From Ornithinimicrobium pratense (GTDB lineage: Bacteria > Actinomycetota > Actinomycetes > Actinomycetales > Dermatophilaceae), in assembly GCF_008843165.1 (NCBI RefSeq), contig NZ_CP044427.1, positions 1,736,001 to 1,800,000 on the forward strand: a stretch of 64,000 nucleotides of DNA, given 5' to 3'. Below, piece by piece: positions 25,888 to 34,105 of the stretch; the first letter of the stretch is position 1; the number at the start of each line of letters is the position of its first letter. The notes beneath the pieces are model-generated. The model did no database searches. It saw nothing but the letters and a program-made list of their open reading frames with translations, and was not told where the DNA came from. Both the position numbers and the translations under genes were made by a program.

Positions 25888-26841
25888 ATGGAGCTGGAGG
25901 TGGTCGTGGACGGTGCGGGGTCCGCCACCCGAGCGGCTGACGACGAGGAGACCACTGGCCAGGCCGAGGACAAGGCCACCACCCGCGGGTCCGGCGACGG
26001 AGTCGCCCGCGCCCTCTCGCCGTCGCGCGCAGCGGACTTCATGCAGTGCCCGCTGCTCTACCGCTTCCGGGTCGTCGACCAGCTGCCCGAGCCGGTCAGC
26101 TCCGCCGCGGCCAGGGGGACGCTGGTGCACGCGGTGCTGGAGCGAGTCTTCGACCTGCCCGCGTCGGAGCGCACCGTCGAGGCCGCCGTCGCGTTGGTCC
26201 CGGGCGAGTGGGAGCGGCTGATCCTGGAGTCCCCGGAGTGGGCGGAGCTGATCCGGAAGGAGACGGTCGAGGCAGCGGACACCCTGGTGCAGGACTGGTT
26301 CAAGCTCGAGGACCCGACTCTGCTCGAGCCGGAGGAGACCGAGCTGTATGTGGAGGCCGACCTGGACGGGTTGATCATCCGCGGGGTCGTCGACCGGTTG
26401 GACGTCGCGGCCGACGGACGCCTGCGGGTGGTGGACTACAAGACCGGGCGGGCCCCGTCGGAGACGTTCGAGGGCCGGGCGCTGTTCCAGCTGAAGTTCT
26501 ACGCCCTCGCCCTGTGGCGCAGCCGGGGCGTGATGCCCTCGCGGCTGCAGCTGGTCTACCCCCGTGACAAGACGGTGTTGTGGATCGACCCGACCGAGGC
26601 CGAGCTGCTGGCGACGGAGCGCAAGGTGCTCGCGCTGTGGGCCGCGATCGAGCAGGCCGCGACCACCGGCGACTGGAGGCCCCGGACCAGCTGGGCCTGC
26701 CGCTGGTGTGCACACCAGGCCGCGTGCCCGGCCTACGGCGGCACCCCTCCCCCGCTCCCGGCCGACGCCTCGTCGCGCGCGCTGGACCCGCGCGCCGCCG
26801 GGCGCGTGGCAGTGGCAGTGTTGGAGGACGGCCCCCAGTAG
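25888..26841 (+). CDS. RecB-family PD-(D/E)XK exonuclease with predicted Fe-S cluster
   Basis: A 317-residue nuclease domain protein. The nuclease core shows GTLVHAVLERVF (helix with conserved His), GVVDRLDVAADGRLRVVDYK (the D and D-Y-K of the PD-(D/E)XK site) and QLKFYAL. Four cysteines, one in SRAADFMQCPLLYRFR and three in CRWCAHQAACPAYGG, match the 4Fe-4S staple of AddB/RecB-like nucleases. It lacks helicase domains. The first 40 residues are acidic and probably disordered. The orthologue stands next to trmI in M. tuberculosis too. A role in DNA end processing is a family-level inference. Confidence 0.88.
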   Translation: MELEVVVDGAGSATRAADDEETTGQAEDKATTRGSGDGVARALSPSRAADFMQCPLLYRFRVVDQLPEPVSSAAARGTLVHAVLERVFDLPASERTVEAAVALVPGEWERLILESPEWAELIRKETVEAADTLVQDWFKLEDPTLLEPEETELYVEADLDGLIIRGVVDRLDVAADGRLRVVDYKTGRAPSETFEGRALFQLKFYALALWRSRGVMPSRLQLVYPRDKTVLWIDPTEAELLATERKVLALWAAIEQAATTGDWRPRTSWACRWCAHQAACPAYGGTPPPLPADASSRALDPRAAGRVAVAVLEDGPQ

Positions 26842-26918
26842 GTCTGCAGGCCCTAGGCCGGGGGCGGGTTGCTCGCCCGTGATCTTGCGCCCAAGGACGC
26901 GGTCACCTTCTACGCGAC

Positions 26919-27773
26919 CTACCCCCCGGCTCCGTCGTCCCGACGCCGCAGGTAGCGCTCGAACTCCCGAGCGATCGCGTCGCCGGAGGCTTCTGGCAGG
27001 TCGGCCGTGTCCTGGGCCTCCTCGAGCTGCCGGACGTAGTCCGCGACCTCCTCATCGGAGTCGGCCAGCTGGTCCACCCCGTGCTCCCACGCCTGGGCGG
27101 CCTCGCTGATCGCGGCGTCGTCGACGACGCAGTCGAGGATCTCCTCGAGCTGCCCGAGGAGGGCAAGCGAGGCTTTCGGCGACGGGGCCCCGCCGGCGTA
27201 GTGCGGCACGGCCGCCCAGCACGACAGAGTGGGCAGGTGCTGGTGGCGGGCCTCGTCGGCGAGCACCCCGACGATCCCCGTGGGGCCCTCGTAGGAGCTG
27301 CGCTCGATGTCGTCGCTGCCCTCGAGCAGGTCCTCGTCGTCCGAGGTCAGGCCGACCGGGATCGGCCGGGTATGCGGCACGTCGGCGAGCAGGCCACCCA
27401 GCACGATCAACATCTGTGCTCCCTGGTCGAGGAGGTAGGACAGCAGGTCTCCGGCGAAGGTCCGCCACCGCACCGACGGCTCGATACCGCGCACGAGGAG
27501 GATGTCCCGCCCCACGGGGGTGTTGCGGGCGAGCAGGATGCGGGTGGTGGGCCAGCGGATCATCCTGCGGCCGTCGACGGCGACAACCTGGGGCCGGTTG
27601 ACCTGGAAGTCGTAGAAGTCCTCAGGGTCGATCGCGGCGACCACCTCTGCGTCCCACACCTCGGCGAGGTGCTCAACCACGGCGGAGGCGCACTCCCCCG
27701 CGTCGTTCCACCCTTCGAACGCGGCGATCACGATGGGGTCCCGCAGCTCACCGATCTCCTGCAGCTCGATCAT
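26919..27773 (-). CDS. PAC2-family (proteasome assembly chaperone-like) protein
   Basis: A 284-residue cytoplasmic protein of the PAC2 family, which is related to eukaryotic proteasome assembly chaperone 2 and archaeal PbaB. Clear family segments are IVIAAFEGWNDAGECASAVV near the N-terminus, LLVRGIEPSVRWRTFAGDLL, MLIVLGGLLADVPHTRPIPV and TLSCWAAVPHYAGGAPSPKA. An acidic C-terminal extension is present. Actinobacterial PAC2 proteins are widespread but their function is not settled. I chose the ATG at 27773 because AAAGAGG lies five bases upstream. It diverges from the HAD gene across 124 bases. Confidence 0.88.
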   Translation of the reverse strand: MIELQEIGELRDPIVIAAFEGWNDAGECASAVVEHLAEVWDAEVVAAIDPEDFYDFQVNRPQVVAVDGRRMIRWPTTRILLARNTPVGRDILLVRGIEPSVRWRTFAGDLLSYLLDQGAQMLIVLGGLLADVPHTRPIPVGLTSDDEDLLEGSDDIERSSYEGPTGIVGVLADEARHQHLPTLSCWAAVPHYAGGAPSPKASLALLGQLEEILDCVVDDAAISEAAQAWEHGVDQLADSDEEVADYVRQLEEAQDTADLPEASGDAIAREFERYLRRRDDGAGG

Positions 27774-27885
27774 CCGCACCTCTTTCAGGACCGGCCGGTG
27801 CCGGTGGCCCCACCCTACGTCGACCACCGGCTGATACAGCAGTGCAGCCACCGACCGCGGCGACTTCGGCGAGGTGCACTCCACC

Positions 27886-27891
27886 TAGAGT
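27886..27891 (+). promoter_or_regulatory. -10 box of the HAD gene, leaderless
   Basis: TAGAGT ends six bases before the GTG at 27898, which supports that GTG as the start codon. Confidence 0.5.
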
Positions 27892-27897
27892 GGCTGC

Positions 27898-28617
27898 GTG
27901 AGCCATCCCCGCCCAGACCTGCCTCCTGCCGCCCAGCCCGTCCCCGACCGTCTGCCGGCCGCGGTGCTGTGGGACATGGACGGGACCCTCGTCGACACCG
28001 AGCCCTACTGGATCGCCGAGGAATATGCGCTCGTCGAGGCGGCCGGGGGCGTGTGGACCGAAGAGGACGCTCACGACCTGGTCGGCCAGGACCTGCGCGT
28101 GTCGGCGCGGATGATCCTCGACCGCACCCCCGTGACCGGGACCGTCGACGAGATCGTGCACCTGCTGCTTGCCGGCGTCGTGCGACGCACCCGGGAGCAC
28201 ATGCCGTGGCGGCCCGGGGCGCGCGCGCTGCTGACCGAGCTGGCCCAGGCCCAGGTGCCGTCAGCCCTGGTGACGATGTCGTGGGCACCTCTGGCGGAGG
28301 TGCTCGTCGAGCACCTGCCGGAGGGCACGTTCACCGCGGTCGTGACTGGAGATCAGGTGACGCGGGGCAAGCCACACCCGGATCCCTACCTCGAGGCGGC
28401 CGCTCGCCTCGGCGTGGCCCCCGAGCAGTGCATCGCGGTCGAGGACTCCCCCACGGGCGCTGCGTCTGCGACGGCGGCAGGGGTCCCGACGCTCGTCGTC
28501 CCACACACGGTCGCGGTCCCGCAGATGACGGGAGCGCGTCAGCTGGACAGCTTGGCGGGGGTCAGCGCCATGGACCTGGTCCGGCTGGCGACCGGCCACC
28601 TCACCGTCAGAGGCTGA
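27898..28617 (+). CDS. HAD-superfamily hydrolase (phosphatase type)
   Basis: A 239-residue haloacid-dehalogenase phosphatase of the beta-phosphoglucomutase/phosphoglycolate phosphatase kind. Motif I is VLWDMDGTLVDTEPYW (nucleophile Asp at about residue 25), motif II includes LVTMSWAP, motif III is the Lys in TRGKPHPDPYL, and motif IV is CIAVEDSPTGAASA. A helical cap lies between motifs I and II. Substrate unknown. The orthologue neighbours mshC in many actinobacteria. Its last 11 bases overlap the convergent mshC gene. GTG start, leaderless. Confidence 0.9.
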   Translation: MSHPRPDLPPAAQPVPDRLPAAVLWDMDGTLVDTEPYWIAEEYALVEAAGGVWTEEDAHDLVGQDLRVSARMILDRTPVTGTVDEIVHLLLAGVVRRTREHMPWRPGARALLTELAQAQVPSALVTMSWAPLAEVLVEHLPEGTFTAVVTGDQVTRGKPHPDPYLEAAARLGVAPEQCIAVEDSPTGAASATAAGVPTLVVPHTVAVPQMTGARQLDSLAGVSAMDLVRLATGHLTVRG

Positions 28618-29935
28618 CGCCGAGCAGCGAGTCGACCGCCAGCGGCACCAGCCCGCTTCCGGGGACGTCCGCCTCGTGGGCCCACTGGGCCCACCGGTCC
28701 ACCGCCACCAGGGCGCCCGGGGCGTCCAGGTCGTCGGCCAGCCGCTCGCGCATCCGCGCCAGCGTCGTCAGCTCCAACTCCGACGGTTCCGAGCCCGCCG
28801 GCGCGGCGTCCCGGACGACGGCCCCGGCATCCTGCGCGCCAGCGGCTGCACTCTGACCGGCGGCGGCACGCCATACCCGGAGGCGGTCCTGTGCCTGGGC
28901 CAACAGGTCGTCGGTCCAGTCCCACGGCGCGCCGTAGTGCCGGTCGAGCAGGGCCAACCGGATCGCCATGGAATCGACCCCCGCCGCCCGCAGCGTGGAC
29001 ACGAGCACCAGGTTGCCCTTGGACTTGCTCATCTTCTCGCCGTCCAGGCCAACCATGGCCTGGTGCACGTAGGCCTTGGCGAAGCTGGCGTGGCCGTGGA
29101 TGGCCTCGGCCTGGACGGCACTCATCTCGTGATGCGGGAAGATCAGATCGGTCCCCCCGCCCTGAACGTCGAAGTCGGGTCCCAGGTAGCGCAGCGCGAT
29201 CGTCGAACATTCGATGTGCCACCCCGGCCGGCCGCGTCCCAGGCTGCCACCCTGCCAGTGCGGCTCGCCCGCACGGCCCGCGCGCCAGAGCAGCGGGTCC
29301 AGGGCCTGGCGCTTCCCGGCACGGTCGGGGTCACCGCCGCGGTCACCAAAGACCTCCATCATCTCTGCGCGGGTCCACCCCGAGACCGCACCGAAGGTGG
29401 GCTGCCGGGCCAGGTCGAGATAGAGGTCGACGCGGGCAGCGCCGTCCACCGTCGCCTCGGTGTCCGGCACCTCGACCGGGTATGCCGCACCTGCCGCCAC
29501 CAGCTGCTCCACCGCGGCCACGTCGTCCGGGATGCCCTCGACCGCCCCGACGTAGTGGGCCGGCGGCAGGACCCGCAGTGCCTCCATGTCACGGAAGAAC
29601 AGCTCGATCTCCCGGTGGGCCAAGTCCTCCCAGTTGATGCCGTCGCGCGCGGCCCGCTCGAGCAGCGGCTCGTCAATGTCGGTGACGTTCTGCACATAGA
29701 CCACCTCGCGGCCGGCGTCCCGCCAGACCCGCTGGAGCACGTCGAAGGTGACGTAGGTCGCGGCATGGCCCATGTGCGTGGCGTCGTAGGGGGTGATGCC
29801 GCAGACGAAGAGTCGCACCTCCTTGCCCTCCCCGACCGGCACCTTCTCGCCTCGCGCGGTGTCGCGCACCTGGACCACGGTGCCGGGGTGCGGGACGGGC
29901 AGCGACAAGACCTCGGTAGGCGACCACTTCTTCAC
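28607..29935 (-). CDS. mshC: Cysteine--mycothiol-precursor ligase MshC
   Basis: A 442-residue relative of cysteinyl-tRNA synthetase that joins cysteine to GlcN-inositol, the third step in mycothiol synthesis. It has the HIGH-like THMGHA (about residue 52), FVCGITPYDATHMGHAATYV, the cysteine-binding site GWHIECS and KMSKSKGN at about 300. The tRNA-binding anticodon domain is missing, as in MshC. The start is GTG (V-K-K-W-S-P), which matches the usual MshC beginning. A Ser/Ala-rich insertion (about 345-375) makes it slightly longer than the 412-residue mycobacterial enzyme. It lies 163 bases downstream of the SCO1664-type gene. Confidence 0.95.
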   Translation of the reverse strand: MKKWSPTEVLSLPVPHPGTVVQVRDTARGEKVPVGEGKEVRLFVCGITPYDATHMGHAATYVTFDVLQRVWRDAGREVVYVQNVTDIDEPLLERAARDGINWEDLAHREIELFFRDMEALRVLPPAHYVGAVEGIPDDVAAVEQLVAAGAAYPVEVPDTEATVDGAARVDLYLDLARQPTFGAVSGWTRAEMMEVFGDRGGDPDRAGKRQALDPLLWRAGRAGEPHWQGGSLGRGRPGWHIECSTIALRYLGPDFDVQGGGTDLIFPHHEMSAVQAEAIHGHASFAKAYVHQAMVGLDGEKMSKSKGNLVLVSTLRAAGVDSMAIRLALLDRHYGAPWDWTDDLLAQAQDRLRVWRAAAGQSAAAGAQDAGAVVRDAAPAGSEPSELELTTLARMRERLADDLDAPGALVAVDRWAQWAHEADVPGSGLVPLAVDSLLGVSL

Positions 29936-30098
29936 AAGCCGGGAGCCTAGTTCGTCCCGCTGGTCGTGACCCAACGGGCTTGGTCTAGAACGGTGGTGGG
30001 TCGTCTCGGGTCGTGTCAGCCGGGGTGTCCGGGCATGGGGTGCTGTGCGGGTGGGCCCGATCGTCTGAGGGCAACATGCCAAACCTGTTGGCGTCGCC

Positions 30099-30974
30099 TC
30101 ACCACAGGGGCCACGGCAAGGGGTAGCGGTCCCCCGGCGGGTCGGGGAAGGCACCGCTTTCCGTCAGGGCCAGACCTCGCGCCCGCAGGGCCTCCACCTC
30201 GGGCACGGACAGCAGCTGCGCCAGCTCAGCCCCCAGCTGGCCATTCAGTCCCTCGAGCACTGCTTCCACGGCCCGCATTTCGTCGGCGGCCAACGGCTGG
30301 CCCGCCCATCCCCACAGCACCGTGCGCAGCTTGTCCTCCACGTGCAGCGACAGGCCATGGTCGAACCCACGCAACCGGCCCCGCGGGTCCAGCGTCAGGT
30401 GGGCGGCCTTGCGGTCCGCGTTGCTGAGCAGGGCGTCCAGGACAGCCATCCGGCGCAGCCGCGGGTCGTCGGCGTGGGCGACGACGACCTCGTGCCCCTC
30501 CTCGTCGGACCCGGTGACGACCGGCAGCCACCCGGGCTCGAGGTCCCCCGGCGGTAGCACCTCCACCAACCCAGCTGAAGGATCCGCCAAGCGCTCCGGG
30601 TCCTGGTCGACCCACCACTGCAGCGACCCCTCCCCCAGTGGCCCGTCCCGCAGCACCGTCGGTGGCACGATCTCGAACCTGCCCGTGCAGGAGACAAGGT
30701 ATGCCGCCACCTCCCGGGCCGCGAGGGTGCCCAGCGGGAAGTCACGCAGGGGTCGTTCCCCCCGGATTGGCTTGTAGACAGCTCGGTGGCCGGTGGCGGT
30801 CCCCAACGCGTCGTGCACGTCGACCAGCAGGGTCAGGTTCGACGCTTGGGTCAGGACCCCGACCGGCTCGATCGTCGCCGAGCGCAGGAGGTCCAGCGCC
30901 TCCTCATCCGAGACGCCGGCGGCGTCGAGCGCCTCGGACTCTGTCGACTCCTGGGGGTGGTCGTCGGCCGACAC
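30099..30974 (-). CDS. SCO1664-family protein (kinase-like fold)
   Basis: A 291-residue protein of an actinobacterial family that is always found with DUF3090 and a phosphomutase near mshC. Residues AVYKPIRGERPLRDFPLGTL resemble a nucleotide-binding lysine loop, and LLSNADRKAAHLTLDPRGRL with GFDHGLSLH looks like the catalytic and metal-binding loops of phosphatidylinositol-kinase-like proteins. Biochemical activity is unknown. The GTG start lies four bases after the DUF3090 stop, so the two genes are co-translated. The function in mycothiol or F420-related chemistry suggested by gene order is only inference. Confidence 0.85.
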   Translation of the reverse strand: MSADDHPQESTESEALDAAGVSDEEALDLLRSATIEPVGVLTQASNLTLLVDVHDALGTATGHRAVYKPIRGERPLRDFPLGTLAAREVAAYLVSCTGRFEIVPPTVLRDGPLGEGSLQWWVDQDPERLADPSAGLVEVLPPGDLEPGWLPVVTGSDEEGHEVVVAHADDPRLRRMAVLDALLSNADRKAAHLTLDPRGRLRGFDHGLSLHVEDKLRTVLWGWAGQPLAADEMRAVEAVLEGLNGQLGAELAQLLSVPEVEALRARGLALTESGAFPDPPGDRYPLPWPLW

Positions 30975-30978
30975 GTCG

Positions 30979-31536
30979 TCAGCGACGGTAGCCGTTGGCG
31001 CGCGGGCAGATGTGACCGCGCGGGTCCAGCGGCTGGCCGCAGAAGGGGCAGTTCGGACGCCCGCCCTCGATGGACTTGGCGCACCGCTCGGCGAAGGCGC
31101 GGGCGACAGCAGGGGCCAGGACGACCCGTACCGACTGCGGCGGCAGTGCTCCCCAGGGCAGCTCCGCCTCCCCCTCGGCCTCGAGCGCCGCCAGCTCTTC
31201 GGGGTCCGGCCGGTCGTGCGCCTCCAGGACCACTCGGTCAACCTCGTCGTCCCAGGCGACGGAGAGTCGCTGGACCCGGAAGTCGTCGTCGAATGGCGTG
31301 TCCAGCGGCGCGTTGTCCACGAACGGCTCCCCCGCCTCCGGGCTGCCCTCCGGCCCGGCCACCTGGTCGAGCATTTCCACCAACGACTCGCCGAGCAGGC
31401 GCACCTGCTCCTTCTCCAAGGAGACGGTCACCACCCGCCCGTCCGCGCTGGCCTGCAGGAAGAAGGTCCGCTCACCAGGGGGCCCGACACTCCCGGCGAC
31501 GAAGCGGTCCGGCGGGTCGAAGACGTGCAGGGACAT
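30979..31536 (-). CDS. DUF3090 family protein with C-terminal zinc-ribbon-like motif
   Basis: A 185-residue soluble protein. It begins MSLHVFDPPDRFVAGSVGPP and the body is beta-rich (ERTFFLQASADGRVVTVSLE). Near the C-terminus CPFCGQPLDPRGHIC gives three to four cysteines able to bind zinc, followed by PRANGYRR. This is the standard form of DUF3090, a family of unknown function co-occurring with the SCO1664 family and a phosphomutase. It stops four bases before the former and starts five after the latter. Its ATG is six bases from a TAGGCT box, so it may also be transcribed separately. Confidence 0.88.
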   Translation of the reverse strand: MSLHVFDPPDRFVAGSVGPPGERTFFLQASADGRVVTVSLEKEQVRLLGESLVEMLDQVAGPEGSPEAGEPFVDNAPLDTPFDDDFRVQRLSVAWDDEVDRVVLEAHDRPDPEELAALEAEGEAELPWGALPPQSVRVVLAPAVARAFAERCAKSIEGGRPNCPFCGQPLDPRGHICPRANGYRR

Positions 31537-31540
31537 ACCG

Positions 31541-32299
31541 TCAGCCTACGTCGCCCGCGGACTGCTCCCCACGACCCAAGCCACCAGAGCCGCCGCCCAC
31601 CTCCGCGTCACCGCTGGCCCCGGCGGCGATCCGGGCCACCAGGCCCGCCAGGTCAACGGGGTCGCTGCCCGTGTCGTTCATCCTCAGCACGAACGGCCGG
31701 GCGCTGGTCCGGTGCACGATGCTCAGCGACGCCGGGTCAACGACGATGCGCTGGAAGTCGTCCAGGGACGTGGCCAGGGTGTGGGCCAGGATGGCCTTGA
31801 TCACGTCGCCGTGGCTGACCGCCCCCCAGACGGCGCCCGGCCCGTGCTCAGCCTCCAGCCGGGCGTCCCACTCCTGCACTGCGGCGACGGCGCGAGCCTG
31901 CATATCCGCCATCGCCTCGTGCTCGAACTCCTCGTGCCCAGGGAAGGTCACCTGGGACGGTGCATCCTGGACCTGTCGCCACAGCGGCTCTGTGGCCAGC
32001 TCGGCGAGGGGGCGTCCGGTCCACGCCCCATACCTCGCCTCCCCCAGCCGGTCGTCGGTATGCCGTGCCACCACCCGGTCTGCAGGCTGGGCCGCGACGA
32101 CCGCGGCGGCCGTCTCGGCGCAGCGCTGCAGCGGGCTGGAGACGACCGCGGCCAGGGCGGTCTCGGCGAGCCGCTCCCCCACGCGCCGAGCCTGCTGCAG
32201 ACCCGTCTCGTCGAGCCCCACGCCCGGGGTCCACCCGGCCAGGGTGCCGTCGGCGTTGGCCCGGGTGCGGCCGTGCCGCAGCAAGATGCAGATGGCCAT
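31541..32299 (-). CDS. Histidine phosphatase superfamily protein (MSMEG_4193-type phosphomutase)
   Basis: A 252-residue member of the phosphoglycerate-mutase-like fold. The catalytic histidine is in LLRHGRTRAN near the N-terminus, the second part in SSPLQRCAETA, the acidic residue in the GEARYGAWTGR region, and the second His in AVSHGDVIKAILAH. It is the third gene of the widespread mshC-linked trio with DUF3090 and the SCO1664 family. Substrate unknown. The Gly-rich C-terminus (SGDAEVGGGSGGLGRGE) is disordered. The ATG overlaps the stop of the LLM gene remnant by one base, so those two were once coupled. Confidence 0.9.
   Translation of the reverse strand: MAICILLRHGRTRANADGTLAGWTPGVGLDETGLQQARRVGERLAETALAAVVSSPLQRCAETAAAVVAAQPADRVVARHTDDRLGEARYGAWTGRPLAELATEPLWRQVQDAPSQVTFPGHEEFEHEAMADMQARAVAAVQEWDARLEAEHGPGAVWGAVSHGDVIKAILAHTLATSLDDFQRIVVDPASLSIVHRTSARPFVLRMNDTGSDPVDLAGLVARIAAGASGDAEVGGGSGGLGRGEQSAGDVG
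31543..31548 (-). promoter_or_regulatory. -10 box of the DUF3090 gene, leaderless
   Basis: TAGGCT ends six bases before the DUF3090 ATG at 31536 and overlaps the phosphomutase stop codon, giving an internal promoter in the cluster. Confidence 0.45.
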
Positions 32300-33340
32300 C
32301 AGTCGTCGAGCCGCCGGTGCGCCTCGACGGCCGCCTCAAGGCCGGCCATCCGCGCGTCCAGGTCGGCGCCCCATGGTGAGACGGTCAGGGTGGTCAGGCC
32401 AGCGTCGCGGTAGCGCCGCATCCGGTCGGCGATCCGGTCCACGTCGCCGAGCAGGCTGGTGTCGTCGACGAACTGGGGGGCAGGGCGGCGGCCGCATCGG
32501 CATACCGGCGCTCCAGGTAGAGCTGCTGCACCCGCGTCGCCTCCTCCTCGTAGCCCATGCGGCAGGCGAGCTGGTTGTAGAAGTTGTGCTCCCGGCTGCC
32601 CATGCCCCCGACGTAAAGGGCGGGGTAGGGACTGACGGCGCGCGCGCACGCCTCCACGTCGTCGCCGACGGCCAGGGCCACCACCGCGTCTCGCTGGAAC
32701 GGACGGGAGGGCGGGGTATGCCGGGCGGCCAGCCCCGCGTCCAGGTGCGCCTTCTGCTCGGGGAAGAAACCGGGTGCGACGAAGACGCCGAGCCAACCGT
32801 CGGCGATCGCCCCGGCCAGCTCGAGGTTTTTCGGGCCGACCGCGGCCAGGTAGATCGGCACGTCGGCGCGATGGGTGTGGGTCAGCCGGAGCGCCTTGCC
32901 GGGCCCGTCGGGCAGGGGCAGGGTGAAGAACTCACCCTCGTGCGTGAGCGACTCCCGCGCGAGCGCCGTGCGGACGATCTGCACGTACTCCCGCGTGCGC
33001 CCCAGCGGTCTGCCGAAGCGCACCCCGTGCCACCCTTCGGACACCTGCGGGCCGCTGACCCGAGGCCCAGGCGGAAGCGGCCGCCGGAGAGGCTGTCCAG
33101 GCTGACTGCCGCCATGGCGGTCGCGGCTGGGGAGCGCGCCGGGATCTGCAGCACGCCGGCGCCGATCTGGATCCGCCTCGTCCGTGCGGCGATGAAGGCG
33201 AGGATGCTCACCGCGTCCGGGCCGTATGCTTCCGCCACCCAGACGACGTCCACGCCCAGCTCGTCGGCGCGCTGGACAAGCTCGAGGTTCTCCTCGTCCC
33301 TGCCCTGACCCCAGAACCCGCAGCTCAGCCCTAGACGCAC
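32299..33340 (-). pseudogene. LLM-class F420-dependent oxidoreductase, broken by two frameshifts
   Basis: Three successive frames together spell a complete protein of about 346 residues. The first (from GTG 33340) reads RLGLSCGFWGQGRDEENLEL to SLSGGRFRLGLG; near 33058-33062 one base is missing and the next frame continues VSEGWHGVRFGRPLGRTREY; near 32475-32480, in a run of six G, another base is missing and the last frame gives DRIADRMRRYRDAGLTTLTV to the stop. Each restored join is what luciferase-like monooxygenases have. Upstream and downstream overlaps with its neighbours are intact. Either a recent pseudogene or base-calling errors in G/C runs; sequence alone cannot decide. Confidence 0.8.
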
Positions 33341-33343
33341 CGG

Positions 33344-33769
33344 TCAGCCCCGCGCCGAGCCGTCGACGTCGCCCTCGTCATCGGACTCCTCGTCGTCATC
33401 CTCGTCAGCATCATCGAAATCGTCGTCATCCTCGTCGTCGTCCTCGTCAGCATCATCGAAATCCTCGTCGTCCTCGTCGTCGAGGTCATCGTCCTCGTCG
33501 TCTTCGTCCTCGTCGTCGAGGTCGTCGTCGTCTTCGTCGTCGAGGTCGACCTCTCCCCCGTCCTCATCCTCCCCGTAGACCACCAGCGGGGTGACCTCGC
33601 CGTAGGCGTCCATGAGGGCGTCGTCGTAGGCGGAGAAGGCCTCGACGATCCGGTCGTAGGCGGCCAGCACCGACGGGTCGTTGTCCCCGCGGCGCACCGC
33701 TGCGGTCTCCAGGTGCGTCTCCAGGGCGGCGACGAGGGCGGACAGGGCGGCGCGCGGGTCGTCGGTCAT
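33344..33769 (-). CDS. Acidic-repeat protein of unknown function
   Basis: A 141-residue protein. The first 68 residues are a helical domain (LSALVAALETHLETAAVRRG, LAAYDRIVEAFSAYDDALMD). The rest is almost all Asp and Glu, with a 14-residue unit FDDADEDDDEDDDD repeated. Proteins with this N-terminal domain and acidic tail are common in actinobacteria and unassigned; the tail could mimic nucleic acid or bind metal or basic proteins. It stops three bases before the LLM gene start. The ATG lies six bases after a TACGGT box. Confidence 0.7.
   Translation of the reverse strand: MTDDPRAALSALVAALETHLETAAVRRGDNDPSVLAAYDRIVEAFSAYDDALMDAYGEVTPLVVYGEDEDGGEVDLDDEDDDDLDDEDEDDEDDDLDDEDDEDFDDADEDDDEDDDDFDDADEDDDEESDDEGDVDGSARG
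33399..33463. repeat. 42-bp-spaced direct repeat within the acidic-tail codons
   Basis: A 23-base sequence at 33399-33421 recurs exactly at 33441-33463. It encodes the repeated acidic unit of the overlapping gene, so it is a coding-level duplication rather than a CRISPR or mobile repeat. Such trinucleotide-rich stretches can change length by slippage. Confidence 0.8.
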
Positions 33770-33775
33770 GCTGGA

Positions 33776-33781
33776 ACCGTA
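33776..33781 (-). promoter_or_regulatory. -10 box of the acidic-repeat gene, leaderless
   Basis: TACGGT ends six bases before the ATG at 33769. It heads the run acidic protein, LLM remnant, phosphomutase, DUF3090, SCO1664-type. Confidence 0.5.
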
Positions 33782-33880
33782 GCGCCTCTGGCCAGGCCGT
33801 GGGAGGCCACCTACCAGCCATGTCGCAACGCCACCGCATACCCGCACGGCCTGCCTGCTGCCAGAACCGGTGCAGATGCC

Positions 33881-33886
33881 TATGCT
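33881..33886 (+). promoter_or_regulatory. -10 box of the DUF5703 gene
   Basis: TATGCT lies nine bases before the ATG at 33896, leaving a leader of only one or two bases. Confidence 0.4.
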
Positions 33887-33895
33887 GGCGCCACG

Positions 33896-34081
33896 ATGGT
33901 GGAGTACGAGTACCGGGAGCTCACCTTCCAGCGCGACCAGAGTCGCGGGGAGGTGCGCCAGGCCCTGACCGAGCACGCTGAGTATGGGCGGTGGGAGCTG
34001 TTCCGCGTGCGCCTCTTCTGGGGCGGCATGCGCAAGGTGATCCTGCGCCGCAAGATCATCCGGGTCCAGCGCACCGCGTAA
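33896..34081 (+). CDS. DUF5703 family small basic protein
   Basis: A 61-residue protein, VEYEYRELTFQRDQSRGEVR then YGRWELFRVRLFWGGMRKVI and a basic end LRRKIIRVQRTA. It matches the short actinobacterial DUF5703 family that lies between the M20 peptidase and mshC clusters. Function unknown. The start ATG agrees with the TATGCT box; a GTG one codon on is possible. It ends 24 bases before the convergent M20 peptidase gene. Confidence 0.75.
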   Translation: MVEYEYRELTFQRDQSRGEVRQALTEHAEYGRWELFRVRLFWGGMRKVILRRKIIRVQRTA

Positions 34082-34105
34082 ACGCAGTCCCTGGGGTCCG
34101 CGCGC

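Noticed and set aside
33399..33463. Direct repeats that could suggest a CRISPR array or VNTR element
   Set aside because: They are two codon-level copies of an acidic unit in a real gene, with no spacers.
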